Origin: a virus
Virus record (IMG/VR): IMGVR_UViG_3300009161_000125
Location: 1-35,557 of that record
Direction: 5' to 3' (one strand)
Length of the DNA stretch: 35,557 bases
The notes under the pieces are model-generated. The model was not told where the DNA came from. It worked only from the letters and a program-made list of their open reading frames with translations, and made no database searches. The position numbers and the translations under genes are program-made. Shown here in pieces: positions 7,528 to 16,696 of the stretch (position 1 is the first letter of the stretch; each line of letters opens with the position of its first letter).

Positions 7528-7938
7528 ATGTCCACCGCAGTAAAAACTCCAATCGGGTTAACCTTTCCCATATCGCACGGGCCTATGGGGTATTTTAACC
7601 AAAGTTTTGATGTGGTCGATCAAGTAAAAGCAAATCTTTATCTTTTATTAAACACTAAAAAGGGAGAAAGAAGATTTAATTTGGACTTTGGTTCTTCATT
7701 GTGGGATGTTTTGTTTAATTTCAATAACGAAGAATTACAATCTATTTTAGAAAGTGCTATAAAAAAGGATGTAAAACAATGGTTGCCATTTGTCAATATA
7801 AAAAGTGTGACGGTAGGTAACTCAGACGAAGAGAAAGATGGGTATTATGTAAAAATATCCGTTGTATTTACCGCAGACAATGTTGGTATAACATCCCCAC
7901 AAAATATTACATTGGTTGCCGCACAAGGAAATATATGA
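7528..7938 (+). CDS. 25: Baseplate wedge protein, gp25-like
   Basis: 136 residues, almost exactly the size of T4 gp25 (132). The family signature KGERRFNLDFGSSLWDVLF is at residues 45-63, followed by helices (ELQSILESAIKKDVKQWLP) and a beta strand pair. In contractile tails this protein sits at the wedge core and links to the sheath initiator ring. Its stop overlaps the gp6-like start as ATGA, matching the usual 25-6 pairing of myovirus baseplates. Confidence is high. Confidence 0.9.
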   Translation: MSTAVKTPIGLTFPISHGPMGYFNQSFDVVDQVKANLYLLLNTKKGERRFNLDFGSSLWDVLFNFNNEELQSILESAIKKDVKQWLPFVNIKSVTVGNSDEEKDGYYVKISVVFTADNVGITSPQNITLVAAQGNI

Positions 7939-9821
7939 TACTAGAAACGCAAAAATCATTTCAACCGGCAAAAAAAGATGTAAAATATCTAAACAAAGAC
8001 TTTTCACAGTTGAAAAAGTCCTTGGTTGATTTTGCCAAGGTATATTATCCTAACACGTATAAGGACTTCAACGAAGCGTCCGTGGGTATGATGTTTATCG
8101 AAATGGCAGCCTACGTTGGAGATGTTTTGTCTTATTACGTAGATTATCAATTCAAGGAATCGATGCTTGTAAATTCGGAAGAAAGACAAAACATTATAGA
8201 CTCGGCGCGTTCACTTGGATACAGAGTAAAAGTATCAACTCCGTCTGTGACTTCACTCGATGTTTATCAACTCGTACCATCTAAAACAGATGCAAACGGA
8301 GAAATTGTACCCGACTTAACGTATGCTCAGATAATAAAGCCTGGTATGACTGCGGTCAGCGACAACGGCGTAAGTTTCATAACAAACTTCCCTGTCGATT
8401 TCACAGTTGACACGAAAAATGATCCGTTGGAAATATCGGTCTATCAAAGAAACTCCTCCGGTCAACCTGAATTTTATGTTTTAAAAAAGACCGTTGTAGC
8501 CTCCGCCGGACAAATAATAACAAAGACTGTCACCGTGTCGGACCCGACATCATTCTACAGATTCGAATTGGCCGAAACCAACGTTGTCGGTATAATGGAT
8601 ATGTACGATTCTGACGGAAACCGTTGGTACGAAACGGAGTATTTGGCTCAAGACATGGTTCCTATAGATTCGGAAAACATATTCAAAAATGACATGGTGA
8701 TGTCAAAATACAGAGACACTACTCCATTTTTGATCAAGTTCTTAAAAACATCAAGAAGGTTTGTCACCGGCACAAATTCGGACGATACAACTTTCATAGA
8801 ATTCGGAGCCGGTACGAACGTAAAAGACGACGAAATAATAATCCCAAATGTAAACACAGTTTCAAACCAATCTTTATTTAGAACGGAAAATGTTTCGTAT
8901 GATCCAGCAAACTTTCTATCATCAAAATCATACGGGCAAGCGCCCGCCAACACGACGTTGACAATACGATACGTGGTCGGTGGCGGCGTGGCGAGTAATG
9001 TAAATGCAAACTCGATAACAAACGTAACATCCGTCGAATTTTTCGGAGATATAACCGAACTTCCAAACTTGGAGCAAAATCTAACAAGTACGGTAAGACG
9101 CTCCATAAAAGTTAATAATTCTATACCCGCCGTTGGTGGTATGGGTAGTGAATCAAACGACAGTATTAGAACAAACGCACTTGCTAACCATTCCGCTCAA
9201 AATAGAGCGGTGACCCAGCAAGACTATATAGTCAGATCGTATGCGATGCCTTCAAAGTACGGATCTATCGCGAAGGCATATGCAATAGCAGATCAAACTG
9301 TAGATACTTCGAAGACCAACTACAACCCTTTCGCGGTCAATCTTTATATACTCTGTTACAATAGTCAAAAGAAACTAATAACGTCAAATATCGCCATTCA
9401 AGAAAATTTAAAAACTTATCTGAATCAATATAGAATGTTAACGGATTCGGTTAACATAATAGATGGATATATTATAAACATCGGGGTGGATTTTGGAATA
9501 ATCGTATATAAAAATTACAATAAGAGAGACGTACTGACCAATTGTTTAACAACAGTTCAAGCATATTTTAATATAGACAATGCTCAATTCTGTCAACCAA
9601 TCAATCTAAGTAGATTAGAGTTGGAAATAAGTAGAGTTGACGGCGTACAGTCTGTAAATTATTTAAAACTAAAAAACTTAACGGTCAGGGATGGTGATTA
9701 TTCCCCATACGAATACAATATTCAAAGTGCGACTGTGGACAAGATCATATATCCCTCATTGGACCCCTCGGTTTTTGAAGTAAAATATCCAACTAAGGAT
9801 ATTGTCGGAAAAGTGCTATAA
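7935..9821 (+). CDS. 6: Baseplate wedge protein, gp6/BaseplateJ-like
   Basis: 628 residues (T4 gp6: 660). The N-terminal region has the typical helical segment with YYPNTYKDFNEASVGMMF and FIEMAAYVGDVLSYYVD (54-70), then ARSLGYRVK (91-99), all hallmarks of gp6/J proteins. A beta-rich middle with a Gly-rich section (TLTIRYVVGGGVASN) and a C-terminal J-type region with NRAVTQQDYIVRSYA and SRLELEISRVDGVQSVNYL complete it. The protein forms the inner iris of the baseplate wedge with gp25. It is translationally coupled to gp25. Assignment is secure. Confidence 0.92.
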   Translation: MILETQKSFQPAKKDVKYLNKDFSQLKKSLVDFAKVYYPNTYKDFNEASVGMMFIEMAAYVGDVLSYYVDYQFKESMLVNSEERQNIIDSARSLGYRVKVSTPSVTSLDVYQLVPSKTDANGEIVPDLTYAQIIKPGMTAVSDNGVSFITNFPVDFTVDTKNDPLEISVYQRNSSGQPEFYVLKKTVVASAGQIITKTVTVSDPTSFYRFELAETNVVGIMDMYDSDGNRWYETEYLAQDMVPIDSENIFKNDMVMSKYRDTTPFLIKFLKTSRRFVTGTNSDDTTFIEFGAGTNVKDDEIIIPNVNTVSNQSLFRTENVSYDPANFLSSKSYGQAPANTTLTIRYVVGGGVASNVNANSITNVTSVEFFGDITELPNLEQNLTSTVRRSIKVNNSIPAVGGMGSESNDSIRTNALANHSAQNRAVTQQDYIVRSYAMPSKYGSIAKAYAIADQTVDTSKTNYNPFAVNLYILCYNSQKKLITSNIAIQENLKTYLNQYRMLTDSVNIIDGYIINIGVDFGIIVYKNYNKRDVLTNCLTTVQAYFNIDNAQFCQPINLSRLELEISRVDGVQSVNYLKLKNLTVRDGDYSPYEYNIQSATVDKIIYPSLDPSVFEVKYPTKDIVGKVL

Positions 9822-9866
9822 TATCTTACCATTCGCCTTTAGGATGTATATTTTTCGGTGGGTTGT

Positions 9867-9875
9867 ATATTTATA
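9867..9875 (+). promoter_or_regulatory. Candidate late promoter, ATATTTATA
   Basis: An exact nonamer 17 bases before the preferred ATG at 9893, inside the 71-base gap after the gp6-like gene. Its position is incompatible with translation starting at the upstream in-frame TTG (9863), which supports the ATG as the start. Confidence 0.55.
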
Positions 9876-9892
9876 TAGTATTAACCACAGTC

Positions 9893-11143
9893 ATGCATTA
9901 CTTTTTATATCCAACCAAAGACGCATTTATTTCAAGTAACCCCGTTTTAATGTTCAAGAACACTGGGTTGGATGAGATACTCGAAATCGAAAAGAGAACA
10001 AGTTACTATGCGTGCGGTAGTACCGAAGGAAACTTAGGTTCCGTTTTAACTAGAGCTTTATTATATTTTGATCTAACACAGATATCTCAGTCGATAGCAT
10101 GTGGCCAAGTAACAAATCCGAGATTTTACCTCAACTTGAAGGTTTGCGAATCTATGGAAGTACCGAGTGCATATACGCTCGCGGCGTATCCTGTATCAGA
10201 ATCTTGGCAAATGGGAACTGGGTACAAATTTGATGAAAACGATTACTCCGATGGTGTAAGCTGGAAATTCAGAGATGGTCAATCGCAATATTGGTATAGC
10301 GGATCGATTTCAAGTTGCGAAGGCGGCGGGCTTTGGTGGGTATCTGGTAGCTTAATTGGGTCTGGCTCTGGTTATGTTGAACCACCTTTTGTGAGTCCAA
10401 ATCCATACGATTTATATCCAGACTGCCCGAGTACGACTACGACCGCAGCACCAACTCCGCCAGTCGCTCCTATCACCGGCGGATTGGCTTGTTCTCAATC
10501 TTTTTACTATCAATCATCGGACGTGCGCATGGATGTAACAAACATCGTAAATGCGTGGATATCCAATACAATCGTAAACAATGGATTGATAGTTATGCAC
10601 AGTGATGAAACCAGTTCCGTGGATTATGGAACATTGCGCTTTTTCTCAAAGGAAACTAATACTATATATTCACCGTACTTAGATGTTGCTTGGGAAGATT
10701 CTGAAATAGCTTGGATGACGCCTGGGTTCAATACGTCAAGCGCAGAACCAATTCAAATACGAGACGCGGTCGTGTCTATGAAGAATATGTCCAAGGAATA
10801 TAAGTATGGGTCGATACTAAGAATGGATGTTACTCCTAGAAAGCGTTACCCTGTTAAAACTTTCGCTAGAGGACCGGGGGATATCCAAAGATTTTCGGAC
10901 TATCTATATCCATATTACCTACCGTCATCCAGCTACTATGTGATAAAAGACGCGGAGTCCGAAGAAGACGTTATACCATACGACGCATACACTCAATTGA
11001 GCTTTGATTCCTATGGAAATTATTTCATGTTGGATACAAGTGGATTGCCACAAGAAAGATACTTTAAAGTTCAAATACGAGCCGAGCAAAGCGGTTCTAT
11101 AATGACATTTGACATTCCCACTCCATTCAAGATTTCGAGATGA
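9893..11143 (+). CDS. DNRLRE-like (CBM96-type) beta-sandwich tail/baseplate protein
   Basis: 416 residues from the ATG at 9893; a TTG at 9863 in frame is rejected because a promoter-like motif overlaps it. Residues 1-110 and 200-268 together read like a DNRLRE sandwich: NLGSVLTRALLYFDL (47-61), FYLNLKV, SAYTLAAYPVSESW (92-105), then MDVTNIVNAWI (213-223) and YGTLRFFSKET (245-255) ending PYLDVAW. Between them sits an insert with aromatic and Gly-rich sequence and a linker PSTTTTAAPTPP (179-190). The C-terminal 150 residues are beta-rich and unassigned. DNRLRE/CBM96 domains bind polysaccharide or stabilise surface proteins, so a glycan-contacting role at the tail is plausible. Its stop overlaps the next start as ATGA. 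Confidence 0.7.
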   Translation: MHYFLYPTKDAFISSNPVLMFKNTGLDEILEIEKRTSYYACGSTEGNLGSVLTRALLYFDLTQISQSIACGQVTNPRFYLNLKVCESMEVPSAYTLAAYPVSESWQMGTGYKFDENDYSDGVSWKFRDGQSQYWYSGSISSCEGGGLWWVSGSLIGSGSGYVEPPFVSPNPYDLYPDCPSTTTTAAPTPPVAPITGGLACSQSFYYQSSDVRMDVTNIVNAWISNTIVNNGLIVMHSDETSSVDYGTLRFFSKETNTIYSPYLDVAWEDSEIAWMTPGFNTSSAEPIQIRDAVVSMKNMSKEYKYGSILRMDVTPRKRYPVKTFARGPGDIQRFSDYLYPYYLPSSSYYVIKDAESEEDVIPYDAYTQLSFDSYGNYFMLDTSGLPQERYFKVQIRAEQSGSIMTFDIPTPFKISR

Positions 11144-11358
11144 ACGTAAATCCATACTTATCTAGTTATTCTCAAGATGATATTCTGAGTTTATATTCCA
11201 GTGGATCTATTCAACCGAGAATAGACGAGTCTGCAAACTTAATATTAGAAAACACACGGTCTTTGTTCGTGTCTTCAATAACGATCCCTTTAAAAAACAC
11301 ACAAGCAAACAATGTAAAAGTAGAAACAAAATACTCGCTTGCATTCACGGAACTATGA
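11140..11358 (+). CDS. Small virion-cluster protein, unknown
   Basis: 72 residues. The ATG overlaps the preceding stop (ATGA) and its own stop overlaps the next start (ATGA), so it is coupled on both sides between two tail genes. The sequence (SQDDILSLYSSGSIQPRID, then SLFVSSITIPLKNT) suggests a short helix followed by beta strands. No domain recognised. It may be a small peripheral baseplate subunit. Confidence 0.7.
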   Translation: MNVNPYLSSYSQDDILSLYSSGSIQPRIDESANLILENTRSLFVSSITIPLKNTQANNVKVETKYSLAFTEL

Positions 11359-14300
11359 ATTTAGAAAACATTAAATATACAATACCATCTACATCGTCAT
11401 TGACGATTGGGTCGTATATTGAAAAAGATAATTGGGACTATATAAAGGATAGTACCGAAGTATACGGATTTCCGTTTGGTAAGTCGGACAAAGATTATTT
11501 TGATGTAAGTGTGTATGCTTTGGATGATACTCTTATCACCGAATCCGTAGTAAAGCCAAGTGGGATTTATAAACCTTTTACCGGTTCATACTACGACGTT
11601 AGAAACAACCCGGTAACATACAGTCACGAATATTTTGTAACGGATCTAGTTATTTCTGGTAAAGATACACAGTCCGTCCTGATAAATCTGGCACAAGAAC
11701 TTGATAAGCTTTCTGTGACCGACGGTAATTATAAAGTTGGAATCCAACTCAACCGAGACTTAGTCGGAAGCTCTTTTGATTCTTCGCAACGTTTGATGAT
11801 AGATGAAATTTCTCCATCTAGAACGGAAGTATCTATAATTCCCATAAGTTTAAGAACTAGTATCAGAGAAAGTGATATAAAATTATTGCGCGAATTTGAA
11901 TCTTTTTCTACGGGAAAACTCCAAATAAAAGAAGTATTGGATCAAATAGTCAGTGCTATAGAATCGCCGGAGATATACAATATCTATTATTACGCAAAGA
12001 ATGAAAACACGAAAGCGGCAAACGATTTTCTTTTTTATTACGGATTAAAGCAAAACGTAGATGCTATAAAATTTATAACAGATTTATATTACGGAGTTAA
12101 GAAGGAGAATCAACTCGCCGTAGGAACGTATAACAGAGACATTCTCGGTATCTATGACCAGTTTTATAATTGGCTTCATCAAAATTACAATACGATTGTA
12201 TCTTTCCAAGAATTGAAAGATGTGTATTATTCTTTGTTCTCTTTCATAGTAGAAAAAGAACTGGCTGCTATCAATGCATATAAGCCGGAAACATATCAAA
12301 ACATAGTCCAGTTTTTATCTGACATATACTATTCGTTGATATTTTTCCCAGCCATATCCAAGATAGAAACTAATTACAACAATTTATTGGTTGGTTATTT
12401 TAAGAATTATTTGAATTTTGGAAATGGAAAGATGCTTCCAATAATGAACTCCAAGTTCATTGAGTCGCAAGATCCTAAATTCCACGACAAATTGATAGTA
12501 AAGCTGTCATCTCCACTGGATAACTCCATTCCCGTAGGATCCATGTTATGGATAGTCAACATGTTTGCATCGGCACCGATTGTTCAGAACACATATTATT
12601 TTACAAAGAAAGAAATACAGACCATCCCGTTGAGAGGTCCAAACTTTACAGTTAAGATAGAGAGCAAGGGAAATTCGACGGAGACACTGTCTAGCGCCGA
12701 ACTTATGGGGGAGACTGGTAGTTTATATCAGGAACTATTTTCAAAAGTCAATGCAAAATTGAACAATGAGTTCTTGGACACCGTAGATTATAGATATTTT
12801 GAAAATTTTATAAATTTTTCAACCGCAACATTGCGACTGAGTGCTTTCGATGAAAAGCTGTCGGGAATAAACTTGTTAGAAAAAGAAATTTCGGATTTAG
12901 AAATCAAGTTGTTAGTACAGCCGAGTGATATTTTTTATACAAAAGATAAAGCTACGGCGGAAGACGCCATCAATGAAATAAAAGCATCATTCGACGGTTA
13001 CGAAAATTTCTTATACAAAAACCCGAATTGGTATTCGGAACACGTAAACGCATACGAGTCTCAAAGTTCAGCTTCAATCTACGACCAATCGAACGGTGAC
13101 AGTTTAATAAACAATCTCCCAGAATTCATAGGAACGGGTACTGGAAATGAAGAGTATGTCAAGTTTGTCGGAATGATAGGACATTACTTTGATAATTTAT
13201 CTGTGTTCATAAAACAGTTCACAAATAAAAATGACAGTTCTAATTCTCCCGCGAGAGGAATATCCCCCAGTATAGTTTCTGACATGCTTACGTCACTTGG
13301 ATGGGAATCTGAGATATCCAAGGAAAATTTACCGTTGCTGTTGTCGTCTCTTTCCAAGTCGGACTTTTCACCGTCTTCTTCATTCTATAACAAAGTTGGT
13401 ACCATATCAGAAACTGATAGAAATCGCGTAATTTGGAGAAGAATTTTAAACTCGCTACCATTCATTTATAAAACAAAGGGGACCGAGGCTTCTATAAATG
13501 CTATCATATCTTGCTTCGGTGTACCTAAAAATTTGATAAAGATAAAAGAATACGGTGGTATTGACAGTGTAATAGACTCTTCAGACAAATCGTATTATAT
13601 ATTCGATCACGTTAAATACGAACCATACTTCAGTGGAAGTGGAGAATATTTTGAATCAAGTTGGACTGGCAGCATTCAGACTGTCGAATTCAATGTAAGT
13701 TTCGACGAAAACAAAATAGAAGAAGAAAACAAGATATTTTATATCGCGGGATCGCCTGGTTATTGGAACATTGGAGCGATCCGCGACAGAGGAAAACAGT
13801 GGGGACGGTTGTTCTTTACGATAGACGATGGAGTTAGCTCCAAGAGCGTTTCAACAACAAAAATACCAATTTTTGACGGAAAAACATATAGCGTGATGTT
13901 GAGACGGAATGATCCGTATTATAAATTTAATATCGCAACGGCTTCGAACGCGGTGATAGACCAATACTCCATCCAATACGATTTGGTGGTAAAACGCGCC
14001 GAAGACTCGCGCATAGTTTACTCGGCGAATGGAAGTACGTTGATAAGTGGTAGTCTGAATACAACTTTCAGAAACGGGACGACTGTTCAATTTGGTGATA
14101 ACTGGTATGGATCAACCGGATCGTTCTGGGGAAGTATCGATGAAATAAAGCTCTGGGAGATAGCATTAACAGACGAGCGGTTTAATAACCATACTATGTA
14201 CAGAGGCGCTTACGATTCATCTACTCCGCACGAAATGGTGGAAAAGAATTTATTGCATATCTCGTTTGAACGCCCGATTGACCTATATGCCAGCGGAGGT

Positions 14301-16016
14301 GCACTGCCTCTCAACAATCTTTCGTTTAGAGACGACTTTCCAATATTCACCGCAAACAATTTTGTTCCGGTGCTGGAAGTATTATACGACGGTAACGGAT
14401 GCCCATACAACCAATCGGTTTTCCCATATCAATTCTTGCAAAAGAACATGCGGCAAACCGTCCAAGTTCCATCATACGGAGCATCTAGATTCAGAAGCAA
14501 TAAGATAAATAAAATCGATCAATTTTTGAGTAGCCCACTGTCGTCGGATAGTAGATCTTCAATACCATTAGAGTCCGTGAGTGGCAAGAACTCAAATAAA
14601 CTAGGAGTATTTTTCTCGCCGATAGATATTCAAAACGAAGAAATTTTAAAGTTTTTTGGTAGTTTTGAAATAGGCGATTTGATAGGCGACCCGCGCACTG
14701 TTTACGCCGCCACCTATAAAAAATTTGAAAAATTTAGAGAGATATATTACGAACAAGGGTTGGGTACAATCGACTATCAGTCATTTATGAATCTGGTCAA
14801 GTCTTATTTTGACAAATCAATGTTCAATTATATCAAGACGGTCATACCGGCTCGATCAAAATTGATCGAAGGTTTGATGTTGGAACCTTCTATATTAGAA
14901 AGACCAAAATTACAATTAAAGCCAATATTCAAAGAGAATGTAGAAATGCCAACGGGGTCTGTTTACAATATGGGGTATGGTATTTCTGGAAACAAAAATA
15001 CATATTACACACAGAGTTTGGATATAGGAACGAGTGGGACATCAATCTTGAACGATATAACCCACACACGTTTCAACGACGTGCCTGACGACTATGGGTT
15101 TGGAGTATATTCTGAAAATGGAGTAGCTTACTACAAGGGAGAGTATTATCGGGCTGATGTCATCCGCAATAAGAAATCATATCAGGTAAAAAGAAAATAT
15201 AATCTAGCTGGCACGGATAAGAACGAGTATGAGAAACAAGTAAATTTGGAAGGAACCGTTCAAACTATATCCAGATCTTACGATGAAGTTAGTTTGGCCG
15301 CATTACCATTGATAACAGAATTCCCAATGTATTTGATATCGGGCGGCGGCACTATGTATTATTCTGGTAGCATATCATTTGATATCGGAGCAAATGGATA
15401 CACGTCGAGTGTTCAAACGTCTGCACATTTATTGGACGGGCTTTTACTTGGAACTATTACCGGCATACCATATGATCAAAATCCATCGACGACGAGTGGT
15501 GGACAAAATGGCACGATTCTTGATTATCTGCATATTTCCGGAAGTTTCGTTCCGCAGTCGCTGGGTTCTGTGGTTTACAACGGGTTCTTTGATTCTAATG
15601 AATACGCCACCGAATTTTATTTTAGCGGAAGTATCAATTTCACCTCAGCACCGGTTGCGTCCCTACGCGGATATTATAATATCAAGTTTATATCCCAGAA
15701 TCCAACTGGCTCTTTGATTGAAGAATTCGCAATCAAAACGAGTGGAGCACTCTTTGGAACGGCAAACAACGGTATTGCTTATAAAAAGGCAGTTTCTTTG
15801 CAAAACGTACCGATAAACAGTGAACGGTTGACTGGATACTTCCCCACGCATTATATATATAAAAAGAGAGTATTCTCACAAAAAGAGATAAATTCATATG
15901 ATCAGCAAAATGCTCCGCAAAAATGGAAACGTGGAAGTCAGAATAAAAAAACAACCGTTGATGAAAAAACGGGTCTTTTAAATAACACTTACCCAGTTGA
16001 AACAAAAGCTACATAA
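11355..16016 (+). CDS. Very large tail/baseplate protein with tail-protein segment and LamG-like domain
   Basis: 1553 residues, the largest gene here. The N-terminal half is a mix of beta strands and long helices rich in Tyr, Asn and Lys. Residues about 690-725 (NRVIWRRILNSLPFIYKTKG then INAIISCFGVP) match the pattern seen in phage tail proteins near the baseplate. Residues about 765-955 look like a concanavalin/laminin-G jelly roll, ending with WGSIDEIKLWEIALTDERF, a typical LamG final strand. The remaining 600 residues are beta-rich with repeated SGS/GSI motifs and end in a basic tail. By position after gp6 it may replace T4 gp7, but I cannot show homology. The LamG-like part suggests carbohydrate or receptor binding. 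It is coupled to the upstream small gene. Confidence 0.75.
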   Translation: MNLENIKYTIPSTSSLTIGSYIEKDNWDYIKDSTEVYGFPFGKSDKDYFDVSVYALDDTLITESVVKPSGIYKPFTGSYYDVRNNPVTYSHEYFVTDLVISGKDTQSVLINLAQELDKLSVTDGNYKVGIQLNRDLVGSSFDSSQRLMIDEISPSRTEVSIIPISLRTSIRESDIKLLREFESFSTGKLQIKEVLDQIVSAIESPEIYNIYYYAKNENTKAANDFLFYYGLKQNVDAIKFITDLYYGVKKENQLAVGTYNRDILGIYDQFYNWLHQNYNTIVSFQELKDVYYSLFSFIVEKELAAINAYKPETYQNIVQFLSDIYYSLIFFPAISKIETNYNNLLVGYFKNYLNFGNGKMLPIMNSKFIESQDPKFHDKLIVKLSSPLDNSIPVGSMLWIVNMFASAPIVQNTYYFTKKEIQTIPLRGPNFTVKIESKGNSTETLSSAELMGETGSLYQELFSKVNAKLNNEFLDTVDYRYFENFINFSTATLRLSAFDEKLSGINLLEKEISDLEIKLLVQPSDIFYTKDKATAEDAINEIKASFDGYENFLYKNPNWYSEHVNAYESQSSASIYDQSNGDSLINNLPEFIGTGTGNEEYVKFVGMIGHYFDNLSVFIKQFTNKNDSSNSPARGISPSIVSDMLTSLGWESEISKENLPLLLSSLSKSDFSPSSSFYNKVGTISETDRNRVIWRRILNSLPFIYKTKGTEASINAIISCFGVPKNLIKIKEYGGIDSVIDSSDKSYYIFDHVKYEPYFSGSGEYFESSWTGSIQTVEFNVSFDENKIEEENKIFYIAGSPGYWNIGAIRDRGKQWGRLFFTIDDGVSSKSVSTTKIPIFDGKTYSVMLRRNDPYYKFNIATASNAVIDQYSIQYDLVVKRAEDSRIVYSANGSTLISGSLNTTFRNGTTVQFGDNWYGSTGSFWGSIDEIKLWEIALTDERFNNHTMYRGAYDSSTPHEMVEKNLLHISFERPIDLYASGGALPLNNLSFRDDFPIFTANNFVPVLEVLYDGNGCPYNQSVFPYQFLQKNMRQTVQVPSYGASRFRSNKINKIDQFLSSPLSSDSRSSIPLESVSGKNSNKLGVFFSPIDIQNEEILKFFGSFEIGDLIGDPRTVYAATYKKFEKFREIYYEQGLGTIDYQSFMNLVKSYFDKSMFNYIKTVIPARSKLIEGLMLEPSILERPKLQLKPIFKENVEMPTGSVYNMGYGISGNKNTYYTQSLDIGTSGTSILNDITHTRFNDVPDDYGFGVYSENGVAYYKGEYYRADVIRNKKSYQVKRKYNLAGTDKNEYEKQVNLEGTVQTISRSYDEVSLAALPLITEFPMYLISGGGTMYYSGSISFDIGANGYTSSVQTSAHLLDGLLLGTITGIPYDQNPSTTSGGQNGTILDYLHISGSFVPQSLGSVVYNGFFDSNEYATEFYFSGSINFTSAPVASLRGYYNIKFISQNPTGSLIEEFAIKTSGALFGTANNGIAYKKAVSLQNVPINSERLTGYFPTHYIYKKRVFSQKEINSYDQQNAPQKWKRGSQNKKTTVDEKTGLLNNTYPVETKAT

Positions 16017-16043
16017 AAATAGTAAAAAAAGACAAAGTTCTGT

Positions 16044-16052
16044 ATATTTATT
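16044..16052 (+). promoter_or_regulatory. Candidate late promoter, ATATTTATT
   Basis: One difference from the nonamer, 16 bases before the ATG at 16069. The 52-base gap after the 1553-residue protein gene contains no hairpin terminator that I can see. Confidence 0.5.
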
Positions 16053-16068
16053 ATCAAACTAACATATT

Positions 16069-16695
16069 ATGGCATACATCAATAATGAAATAGTCACGGT
16101 AGATGCCGTTCTTACCAAGAAGGGCAGAGAACTTCTTGCTGCTAAGGGAGGGTTAAATATCGTTTCCTTTGCACTTGCCGACGACGAAATCGACTATCGT
16201 CTGTATCAACCAAATCATCCACAAGGATCGGCATACTACGATTTGGCTATTCGCAATACACCGGTATTCGAAGCTTTCACCGACGAAACTCAAGTTTTGA
16301 AATATAAGCTAGTGAGCTTACCATCGGGCGTAACGTCTATCCCAGTTATATCTTTGGGTCAAAGCTCTATCAATGTAAGCAAAAATTACACCGGCGAGTC
16401 CGTGATTGTTCCAGCCACAAATCCGACATACAACACAACACTTGGATATACCGCAATTCTTGCAAATAAGAATGCCGGTACAGTGATCGGCGAGCAATTG
16501 TCAACAAATACGACGGCAACCATCCCAAGTTTCATCGGCGATGTAAACTCAACAACTGCACAAGTTGCAATTGGACTAAGATTCCGATTTGTACCAAATT
16601 CGGCTTTAACTCAGACCATCACAACCAATCTAACAATTGTTGGAAATGAAAGTGGTGGATCAGTGACAATCCCAGTAACCGTAAACGCAGAATAA
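16069..16695 (+). CDS. Virion structural protein, beta-rich
   Basis: 208 residues. The N-terminal part (TVDAVLTKKGRELLAAKGG, then FALADDEIDYRLYQPNHPQG and YYDLAIRNTPVFEAFTDETQ) gives me the impression of a block seen in tail-cluster proteins of large marine phages. The C-terminal 120 residues are Thr/Ser/Asn/Val-rich and look like one or two Ig-like beta sandwiches. No enzymatic motif. It has its own candidate late promoter and is followed one base later by the next virion gene. A tail or baseplate decoration role is likely but unproven. Confidence 0.72.
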   Translation: MAYINNEIVTVDAVLTKKGRELLAAKGGLNIVSFALADDEIDYRLYQPNHPQGSAYYDLAIRNTPVFEAFTDETQVLKYKLVSLPSGVTSIPVISLGQSSINVSKNYTGESVIVPATNPTYNTTLGYTAILANKNAGTVIGEQLSTNTTATIPSFIGDVNSTTAQVAIGLRFRFVPNSALTQTITTNLTIVGNESGGSVTIPVTVNAE

Positions 16696-16696
16696 T

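Noticed and set aside
9863-9892. TTG start extending the DNRLRE-like protein by 10 residues
   Set aside because: It overlaps the ATATTTATA motif; the ATG at 9893 fits the motif spacing of other genes.
15379-15717. 112-codon + strand frame inside the 1553-residue protein gene
   Set aside because: Out-of-frame shadow within a continuous gene, with no known motif.
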